DNA of 5,124 nt, taken from positions 1 to 5,124 of the forward strand of contig CAUZJQ010000313.1 in NCBI GenBank assembly GCA_963580095.1. Reading direction: 5' to 3'. Positions within the stretch are counted from its first letter, which is position 1, and every line of letters starts with the position of its first letter. Below are positions 1 to 4,801 of this stretch, one piece after another. Source of the stretch: CAJWLW01 sp963580095. Lineage in GTDB: Bacteria; Verrucomicrobiota; Lentisphaeria; JABSQK01; CAJWLW01. The notes beneath the pieces were generated by a model, which searched no databases, was not told the DNA's origin, and worked only from the letters and a program-made list of their open reading frames with translations. Both the position numbers and the translations under genes were made by a program.

Positions 1-1
1 C

Positions 2-88
2 GAAGGATTCGCTAACTATCTGATGACGATCGGTATCGTCGAGACCGTTGCGTTGTTTGTCCTGGTTTTCGTGCAGGGTACGTTCTGA
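2..88 (+). CDS. atpK: A/V-type ATP synthase subunit K (membrane proteolipid ring), C-terminal fragment
   Basis: The window opens inside this gene; 28 residues remain before a TGA stop at 86-88. They form one hydrophobic helix containing the segment GIVETVALFVLVF. In A/V-type K subunits (family knowledge) the Glu of this 'VE' motif lies in the last helix of a hairpin and binds the transported H+ or Na+, and the hydrophobic C-terminal tail fits. The protein would be the rotating proteolipid ring of the membrane sector. In several bacterial A/V-ATPase operons the order ends in I then K, so a K gene as the last subunit gene is expected. F-type subunit c is a less likely alternative because its carboxylate motif is different. 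Ion specificity cannot be told from this fragment. The 3' end is read through in another frame by the next feature. Confidence 0.72.
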   Translation, partial: EGFANYLMTIGIVETVALFVLVFVQGTF

Positions 89-269
89 AGTCGAGGGCGC
101 TGTCGGCTGCGCCTTGGCAGCCGTCGAGATTGATGGCGAGGTGTACAAAATCACCGGCACAGAGATCGACGTGCACGGCTCTGGAATGTGCGGCGCCGCA
201 GTGGATGCGAATGTCTCCGGCAGAATCGAAGGCGACACCTACGTGATGGAATCGATCGAACTCGAGTAA
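48..269 (+). CDS. DUF6370-like small protein, start unclear and overlapping atpK; possibly a 5'-truncated gene
   Basis: Codons from about 90 to 266 are strongly G/C-ending and give a sensible protein, so this stretch is or recently was coding. From memory the pattern resembles DUF6370 small proteins (function unknown): a GC-x-LA start, then IDGEVY, GTEIDVHG, a Cys in GMCG, then SGRIEGD and a short C-terminal strand ending in ELE. Family members usually have a signal peptide and a CxxC pair ahead of this core; neither is present. The only in-frame starts are TTG at 48 and TTG at 57, both inside atpK and without a ribosome binding site, and the frame is closed by two TGA codons at 21-26. Three readings are possible: an unusual start coupled to atpK, a +1 frameshift at the atpK stop, or a remnant whose 5' end was deleted. 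The true N-terminus is therefore not known; the coordinates use the first TTG. Confidence 0.5.
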   Translation: MRCLSWFSCRVRSEVEGAVGCALAAVEIDGEVYKITGTEIDVHGSGMCGAAVDANVSGRIEGDTYVMESIELE

Positions 270-331
270 CCTTCGCCTGTTTCAGCAGGACGTCGGTATT
301 TTGCAGTTCAACTTCGTGGCTGAGGCCGGTG

Positions 332-1852
332 CTACCCTCGCTGCGCCAGCAGGGCGATATGCTCTCGCAGTCTCTTCATCGCGTTGTCGTCGTAGATGTT
401 GTAGTAGCCGCGGACCGTCCCTTCCTGGTCGATCAGGATGAACATCGGGCTGTGGTGCAGCGGATTGTCGGTGCCGATGGCGAAGCCGGTTTCGCACAAC
501 GTGTCGACCGCTGCCTGCTCGCCGTTGAGGAAGGCCCAACGCTGCTCGGTGATCTCGTATTTTTTTGCGTACTCCGCAAGGATCTCCGGCGTGTCGTATT
601 CAGCATCGACAGAGATCGAGACGAACTGGACTTTGTCGGAGCCGTCGCACTGGTGGTATAACTTGCGCATCTCCAGCGTCATTTCCGGGCACTGCTTCGG
701 ACAGCGGGTGAAGAAGAAATCGACGACACTGATCTTGCCGATAAATTGCTCGTCTCCGAACGGCACATTGTTGTGGCTGGTGAACTTGAACTCAGGAATA
801 TTGCGATACGCCGGCAATTGCCCGCGCGACACCTCGGCCTGGCGGATCACGGCGACACCTGTCAACAGCAGACAACACATCAGTGCCGCGGTCGGCATGG
901 CCAGGCGCGCCATGACGATCGGCGACACGCCATCGCCTTTGATCCGGACCGGCACCGCGAAGTACAGACTCATCGCGAGCCCCACGAAAATCGTGCCGAT
1001 CCACAGGTGCAGCAACTGCAGCAGCGGCACCAGCCCGAAGTGGCCCATGCCGAATCCGACGAGTATCTGCAGCGCGACGAGCAGGGGCAGCGCGAAAATT
1101 CCGAAGCGTATCGACTTGCGCAGCTTCAGTCCGCGCATGCTTTTCAACAGCATCGCCGTAGTTACGACAATACTGGTGGCCAGGATGAAGTGCGCGTACT
1201 TGACCAGACCCAGCACGTTGAAGAGTTCGAGATCGGTCGCCAACGGGTTATCGCGGCGTAGGACCTCGAGCGTTCCGCGCTGATCGGCGCCGACAATGAT
1301 CTGTACAAGTGTCAGTAGCCAGACGATCCCGACCAGCCGCCGCAGTCCGCGCGTCTCTTCAGCGGGTTCGACTTCGCGTTGGATGTACCACGATTTTTGT
1401 GCTGCGAAAATCAGCAGGCTTACCAGCAACACAGCGGCCGCCATATGCACGGATACCATCCACGGCGCCAGCTCCGAAGCGACGACGCGTCCGCCGAGCC
1501 AACCCTGGAAGCCGACGAGGATCAGGGAGATCGTTGTCGCCACGAGCAGGCCGCGGTGCTTGCGGAAGTAGCGGACGGCGACGATATACGTCAGCAGAAT
1601 CAACAGCCCGATGACAACGCCGACGAGGCGATTGACGTACTCGATCCAGGCCAGCACAAGATTGAACGATTCCGGAGCGATGTCGTCCGGCAGTTCTGAC
1701 ACATTTGTCGGGGGGATCCAACGCCCGAAGCACTTCGGCCAGTCCGGGCACCCGAGGCCGGCGCCGGACACACGTACCAGACCACCGACAAAGATCAACA
1801 GATAGGTGGCGGCAGTCGTGAGGATGATAAGCGGCGTGAAGCTCTTCTTCAT
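332..1852 (-). CDS. ctaA: Fusion of heme A synthase (CtaA/COX15) and SCO-type copper chaperone
   Basis: This 506-residue protein joins two cytochrome-oxidase assembly factors. Residues 1-305 are a complete CtaA with eight predicted membrane helices (about 8-28, 68-92, 103-119, 131-151, 171-189, 217-236, 249-268, 275-300), the family motif GGLVRVSGAGLGCPDWPKC, a loop Cys pair (C35, C41), E71 in helix 2, and His at 136, 221 and 282. CtaA oxidises the C8 methyl of heme O to make heme A. The usual His three residues after E71 is Asn (N74). A ninth helix (317-337) then leads to a thioredoxin-fold SCO domain (about 345-506) with the copper motif CPKQC (C384, C388), the DAEYDTP segment, and H466/H467 before SPMFILID. 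SCO proteins deliver copper or redox equivalents to CuA. With eight helices and a cytoplasmic C-terminus, helix 9 would place this domain in the periplasm, as required. The ATG overlaps the stop of the upstream small gene (ATGA), which suggests translational coupling. The TAG stop is at 332-334. Confidence 0.93.
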   Translation of the reverse strand: MKKSFTPLIILTTAATYLLIFVGGLVRVSGAGLGCPDWPKCFGRWIPPTNVSELPDDIAPESFNLVLAWIEYVNRLVGVVIGLLILLTYIVAVRYFRKHRGLLVATTISLILVGFQGWLGGRVVASELAPWMVSVHMAAAVLLVSLLIFAAQKSWYIQREVEPAEETRGLRRLVGIVWLLTLVQIIVGADQRGTLEVLRRDNPLATDLELFNVLGLVKYAHFILATSIVVTTAMLLKSMRGLKLRKSIRFGIFALPLLVALQILVGFGMGHFGLVPLLQLLHLWIGTIFVGLAMSLYFAVPVRIKGDGVSPIVMARLAMPTAALMCCLLLTGVAVIRQAEVSRGQLPAYRNIPEFKFTSHNNVPFGDEQFIGKISVVDFFFTRCPKQCPEMTLEMRKLYHQCDGSDKVQFVSISVDAEYDTPEILAEYAKKYEITEQRWAFLNGEQAAVDTLCETGFAIGTDNPLHHSPMFILIDQEGTVRGYYNIYDDNAMKRLREHIALLAQRG

Positions 1853-1992
1853 ATACGGCCGATCCGCTCCAGGGTGCCGTCGTCTTTCTCATGCGCCGCG
1901 CCGTCGAGTCGCATCTCCCCGTATCGCGTGGCGCAGAACTGCTGCGTCACAAAGCGGATGTCCTTGAGGGGCGGGTGCTGTTCTGTTTTCAT
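1849..1992 (-). CDS. 47-residue hypothetical protein coupled to ctaA-sco
   Basis: I do not recognise this protein. It begins MKTEQHPPLKDIRFV, is hydrophilic, has one Cys (C20) and ends LERIGRI; no membrane segment or signal peptide is visible. Support for a real gene: third positions are mostly G or C, its TGA stop overlaps the ctaA-sco start in an ATGA (1849-1852), and its own ATG overlaps the stop of the preceding small frame in another ATGA (1989-1992). An AAGGGA about 12 bases upstream of the ATG could serve as a somewhat distant ribosome binding site. An upstream in-frame ATG at 2014-2016 would add eight residues, and the frame stays open to 2097, but those extra codons have a less gene-like composition. 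It could be a small accessory protein of oxidase assembly or just a translated leader that feeds ribosomes into ctaA-sco; the role is inferred from position only. Confidence 0.5.
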   Translation of the reverse strand: MKTEQHPPLKDIRFVTQQFCATRYGEMRLDGAAHEKDDGTLERIGRI

Positions 1993-2186
1993 AGTGCTAA
2001 GAAATCCCTTGAGCATACACCAATGAAAGTGTTTCGTTTCACGGACCCGACCAGTCGCGAGCAGCCGCGCTGCATGCCGGTGCCGTTGAACAGGCATTGT
2101 GCCATTGTGCTACGGCACAGCCGAAAAATAACGAAGAGCAACTCGATGCCGAGTCCCGCGAAGAGGAGACGGACGCCGGGGCGCAC
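1989..2186 (-). CDS. Small predicted single-helix membrane protein, first gene of the ctaA-sco cluster
   Basis: This is a 65-residue frame starting at GTG (2184-2186), with AAGG about 10 bases upstream. Residues 5-23 (VRLLFAGLGIELLFVIFRL) form a plausible membrane helix after a short N-terminus with Arg. The rest is Cys- and Arg-containing with no recognised motif. From the start to about residue 49 nearly all codons end in G or C, as in true genes here; the last 15 codons are AT-rich and look less like coding sequence. Its stop overlaps the start of the next small gene (ATGA). The frame is open upstream to 2411, but that part is antisense to trmFO and carries no gene-like signal. I do not recognise a family. 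An 8-base tandem repeat inside it (2095-2110) would shift frame if its copy number changed. It may be a genuine small membrane protein or a translated leader. Confidence 0.35.
   Translation of the reverse strand: MRPGVRLLFAGLGIELLFVIFRLCRSTMAQCLFNGTGMQRGCSRLVGSVKRNTFIGVCSRDFLAL
2095..2110. repeat. Perfect 8-base tandem duplication (CATTGTGC twice)
   Basis: CATTGTGC is repeated head to tail at 2095-2102 and 2103-2110. The second half also takes part in a 6-base inverted repeat, TGTGCC (2098-2103) with GGCACA (2114-2119). It lies inside the small membrane-protein frame. Because 8 is not a multiple of 3, gain or loss of a copy changes which downstream frame is joined to the predicted membrane helix. 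Confidence 0.75.
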
Positions 2187-2217
2187 AGGATGTGAACCTT
2201 GAGTCAACTGTATCTCA

Positions 2218-2245
2218 TTGAGTATGCGCGATTGACAACTATATT
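2218..2245 (+). promoter_or_regulatory. Candidate promoter for trmFO
   Basis: TTGAGT (2218-2223) and TATATT (2240-2245) are 16 bases apart and match the sigma70 boxes at 4 and 5 of 6 positions. Start of transcription would be near 2252, about 19 bases before the chosen trmFO ATG at 2271. That would exclude the upstream TTG at 2199 as a start. A perfect TTGACA at 2232-2237 also exists but has no -10 at the right distance. The site overlaps the candidate promoter on the other strand. Confidence 0.35.
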
Positions 2246-2249
2246 GCAA
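2221..2249 (-). promoter_or_regulatory. Candidate promoter for the small-protein/ctaA-sco cluster
   Basis: On the - strand TTGCAA (2249-2244) and CATACT (2226-2221) are separated by 17 bases. Each matches the sigma70 consensus at 4 of 6 positions. Transcription would begin near 2214, giving a leader of about 28 bases before the GTG at 2186. It lies in the only AT-rich gap between the divergent genes. A second possible -35, TTGTCA (2237-2232), has no good -10 partner. Confidence 0.3.
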
Positions 2250-2270
2250 ATCCAGCCACAGTCTAAGCCT

Positions 2271-3623
2271 ATGTCCACATTCCCCGAATCTATCGAACTG
2301 GTTGTCATCGGTGGCGGTCTCGCCGGTTCCGAGGCTGCCTGGCAAGCCGCCGAACGCGGCGTCCGCGTCGCGCTCTGCGAGATGCGTCCGCATAAGCAGA
2401 CGCCGGCGCATCGGACTGACAAGTTTGGCGAACTGGTCTGCAGCAATTCACTCGGCTCCCTGCTGGTCGACCGGGCATCGGGGCTGCTGCAGGAGGAACT
2501 GCGCCGTCTTGACTCCCTGATACTGGATGTTGCGCAGTCCGCAAAGGTTTCCGCGGGCGGGGCGTTGGCGGTGGATCGTGAGGCCTTTTCGGCAGCGATC
2601 ACCGAGCGCATCAGCAGCCACCCGAACATAGTGGTCGAGCGCCGCGAGATCACCGAGATTCCGGCGGATTTGCCCGTTGTCATTGCCACCGGACCGTTGA
2701 CCAGCAGCGATCTGGCGTTGTCGATCCAGGCGTTCACCGGCGAAAAGTATTTATATTTCTATGATGCTCTGGCACCAATTGTCGAGGCGGACTCCATCGA
2801 CCTGTTGATCGCTTTTCGTGGCTCGCGTTACGGCGTTGGTGAGCAGGCCGACGGTGATTACATCAACTGCCCCTTCACCAGGTCGGAGTACCACGCCTTT
2901 GTCGATGCACTGGTGGAGGCGGAGACGATCACGTTGCAGCAATTCGAGCTGGAGGATCCGCAGTTCTTCGAGCGCTGCGTGCCGGTGGAGGTGCTGGCCA
3001 GGCGCGGCATCGACACCCTATCCTTCGGGCCTATGCGGCCGGTGGGGCTGGAAGATCCTGGAACGGGCCGGCGGCCGCATGCCGTCGTGCAATTGCGTCA
3101 GGACAATCTCGCCGGAACTCTGTACAACCTCGTGGGCTTCCAGACCAACATCAAGTGGGGAGAGCAAGAGCGGGTGATGCGGATGATCCCGGGTCTGGCC
3201 GATGCCGAGTTCGTCCGCATGGGACAGATGCATCGCAACACCTTTTTGAATTCGCCGATGATCCTGAAGCCGACGATGCAGAGCCGCGGCCGCGCCAATC
3301 TCTTCTTTGCCGGGCAGATTACCGGGGTGGAAGGTTATGTCGGCAACGCTGGTACCGGGTTGCTGGCGGGAATCAATGCAGCAAAACTGCTGCGCGGCGA
3401 GGACCCCGTCGTACTGCCGCCGGAGACGATGCTTGGGGCGATGTGCTGGTATGTCACGCACGCCGCGGCCAAAGGTTTTCAGCCGATGAAGGCGAACTTC
3501 GGAATCCTGCCGTCGCTGCCGACGCGGATTCATAATAAGTCGGAGCGCAACCGTGCCTACGCGGAGCGAGCCTTGGCCGCGGTCGATGCTATCCTTTTTT
3601 CTTTGACTGCATCGGTGTCTTGA
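2271..3623 (+). CDS. trmFO: Methylenetetrahydrofolate-tRNA-(uracil-54-C5)-methyltransferase (FADH2-oxidizing)
   Basis: This 450-residue flavoprotein makes 5-methyluridine at position 54 in the T loop of tRNA, using methylenetetrahydrofolate as carbon donor and FADH2 as reductant. The N-terminal FAD-binding motif GGGLAGSEAAW (14-24) is present, followed by FGELVCSNSLG (52-62) with C57, GPLTSSDLAL (141-150), YINCPF (197-202), FFERC (232-236) with C236, SFGPMRPVGLED (251-262) and GYVGNAGTGLLAGINAA (355-371), all typical of TrmFO. C57 and C236 match the two cysteines implicated in catalysis in characterised members (family knowledge). Length is normal for the family (about 435-470). I chose ATG 2271 because the protein then starts just before the first beta-strand; the 24 codons upstream from TTG 2199 are not part of the family fold and contain the likely promoter. 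No clear Shine-Dalgarno precedes the ATG. Its last 35 bases overlap the convergent chaperone gene. Confidence 0.95.
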   Translation: MSTFPESIELVVIGGGLAGSEAAWQAAERGVRVALCEMRPHKQTPAHRTDKFGELVCSNSLGSLLVDRASGLLQEELRRLDSLILDVAQSAKVSAGGALAVDREAFSAAITERISSHPNIVVERREITEIPADLPVVIATGPLTSSDLALSIQAFTGEKYLYFYDALAPIVEADSIDLLIAFRGSRYGVGEQADGDYINCPFTRSEYHAFVDALVEAETITLQQFELEDPQFFERCVPVEVLARRGIDTLSFGPMRPVGLEDPGTGRRPHAVVQLRQDNLAGTLYNLVGFQTNIKWGEQERVMRMIPGLADAEFVRMGQMHRNTFLNSPMILKPTMQSRGRANLFFAGQITGVEGYVGNAGTGLLAGINAAKLLRGEDPVVLPPETMLGAMCWYVTHAAAKGFQPMKANFGILPSLPTRIHNKSERNRAYAERALAAVDAILFSLTASVS

Positions 3624-4584
3624 AGAAGATCTTGACGTAGTTCTGTGCCCGCAGACTCTGGATGTATTCGCGCTTGCGCAGTTTCCGCTGCTGGCGTTTG
3701 AGAATCCTCTCGATGTCGTCGGCGACCTCTTCGAGCGGTCGCACGTTGGCACCTTTCACTTGAGCAACCCGCAGGATCACGATGTTGCCCTCGAATTCGA
3801 ACGGTTTGGAAATCGCACCGACCGTCAGGCTGTTGAAGGCATCACGAAATGACTGCGCCATATCCTTGACGGTCATCATGCCGAGGTCCCCGCCATTTTT
3901 GCGGCTCGGGTGATTCGAATGTTGCTCGGCCAGGTCCGCGAACTTGGAGCCCCCATCGTGCTTTTCCAGCACGTTCTTGGCATCGGCAGCAGTCGGCACG
4001 CTGATGAGTTCCAACCGCACGCGTGAGGCCTTGGTATAGTTGGCTTGGTGATTGTTGTAAAAATTCTCCACCGCCTGTTGCGACACTCGCGCCTGCTTGT
4101 GGACTTCCTGCATCAGCAGATAATCGACAGCGATGCTGCGTTGGATCTGTTCCCGGAATTCGTCCATCGTTATCTCCGTCTGCTCCAGACGCCTGCCAAA
4201 CTCGTCCCAATTACCCTGGTGATCGTTGCGGACGATCTCGTCGATACGTTTCTCGATGACATTGGACGGGAGTTTGTAGCCCTTTGACTCGAACTCGGCG
4301 TAAATCAGCTTTTCGTTGATTATGTCGACGATGACCGAATAGCGTGACTTGCTGATGCGTTCCTGTATCTGGCGTCGTATCTCCGGGGCCGCCATCTGCT
4401 CGGGAGAGTAGCTCGCGATGATCTTGCGCTCGACCATGACGTTCTGGGCGGCAACGTCGTAGACAGTGATCATCTCGTCATTGACGACTGCGAGGATACC
4501 GTCGGTGTAATCCGGGGTCGGGGTTTGGGCAAGAACGGCGGATGCGCTCACGGCCGCGAGCAGGCAGAAACAACGGGATGACAT
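3589..4584 (-). CDS. Secreted SurA/PpiC-type periplasmic chaperone with a degenerate parvulin domain
   Basis: This 331-residue protein has a signal peptide (residues 1-19: short N-terminus with Arg, hydrophobic core CFCLLAAVSASAVLA, cleavage after VLA before Q20). A SurA-N-like helical chaperone region (about 28-170, starting DGILAVVNDEMITVYDV) is followed by a parvulin-like domain (about 186-277) with FADLAEQHS and NGGDLG, and a basic C-terminal helix ending SKKKG. SurA-like proteins escort outer-membrane proteins across the periplasm. Two His positions usual in active parvulins (the RHIL-type strand and the final GYHII-type strand) read VRLELI and GNIVIL here, so isomerase activity may be lost. 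I chose the ATG at 4582-4584 because it directly precedes the signal peptide; an ATG at 4750-4752 would put 56 unlikely residues in front. There is no Shine-Dalgarno; the leader is a C-rich tract. The gene follows clpX on the same strand after 217 bases. Confidence 0.87.
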   Translation of the reverse strand: MSSRCFCLLAAVSASAVLAQTPTPDYTDGILAVVNDEMITVYDVAAQNVMVERKIIASYSPEQMAAPEIRRQIQERISKSRYSVIVDIINEKLIYAEFESKGYKLPSNVIEKRIDEIVRNDHQGNWDEFGRRLEQTEITMDEFREQIQRSIAVDYLLMQEVHKQARVSQQAVENFYNNHQANYTKASRVRLELISVPTAADAKNVLEKHDGGSKFADLAEQHSNHPSRKNGGDLGMMTVKDMAQSFRDAFNSLTVGAISKPFEFEGNIVILRVAQVKGANVRPLEEVADDIERILKRQQRKLRKREYIQSLRAQNYVKIFFKTPMQSKKKG

Positions 4585-4588
4585 AGAT

Positions 4589-4627
4589 GGGTGGGGGGGC
4601 TGGGGTAGGGTTAGGGTTGGTGAAGGG
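4589..4627 (+). other. G-quadruplex-forming, telomere-like tract just upstream of the chaperone start codon
   Basis: On the + strand there are successive G runs of 3, 7, 4, 3 and 3 (4589-4591, 4593-4599, 4602-4605, 4608-4610, 4614-4616) with 1-3 base loops, then another GGG at 4625-4627. The part around 4606-4618 reads TAGGGTTAGGGTT, like a vertebrate telomere repeat. The + strand is the template for the chaperone gene, whose ATG is at 4584-4582. The mRNA therefore carries the C-rich complement exactly where a Shine-Dalgarno would be. Confidence 0.7.
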
Positions 4628-4801
4628 TTGACGCTCTCATCGGTCGCTCCCTCCGTTCGGTGGGCAGTCGGCCCCCGGTCTCCGCACATTTTAGCCACAT
4701 TTATTGCAACACTATCGCGAGTCGAGTTCACGGGCCGTGCTTTGGCAGTCATGAAATGTGTCGTTCATCAACAATCTTGACGCCCGACACCTGAAACAGG
4801 C
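4628..4801. other. Intergenic region between clpX and the chaperone gene
   Basis: Together with the G-rich tract this makes a 217-base gap. It contains an AT-rich patch (about 4689-4717) suitable for a - strand promoter, but I could not find a convincing -35/-10 pair. Beyond the clpX stop there is only a 5-base stem (CCTGA/TCAGG, 4790-4794 with 4802-4806) without a T run, so no clear terminator. The chaperone frame is open through the gap, but the composition is not gene-like. Confidence 0.4.

Noticed and set aside
270..331. Terminator between the converging DUF6370-like gene and ctaA-sco
   Set aside because: Only a 4-base CCTG/CAGG stem was found, with no T run; not supportable.
438..1283. 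Long + strand frame of 281 codons
   Set aside because: It lies wholly antisense to the well-supported ctaA-sco gene, has no domain-like features, and is explained by the G/C third-position bias of the real gene.
1891..2202. + strand frame of 103 codons ahead of trmFO
   Set aside because: The product is an Arg/Pro-rich shadow with no ribosome binding site, opposite to the better-supported small genes of the - strand.
2199..2270. TTG start giving trmFO 24 extra residues
   Set aside because: The extension precedes the normal TrmFO N-terminus, overlaps the only good promoter candidates, and has no ribosome binding site.
3018..3752. - strand frame of 244 codons spanning trmFO and the chaperone
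   Set aside because: Antisense to TrmFO and out of frame with the chaperone; the product is His/Arg-rich with no recognisable fold.
4585..4752. Upstream ATG extending the chaperone by 56 residues
   Set aside because: The signal peptide would then be internal, and the extension includes an AT-rich intergenic patch and the C tract.
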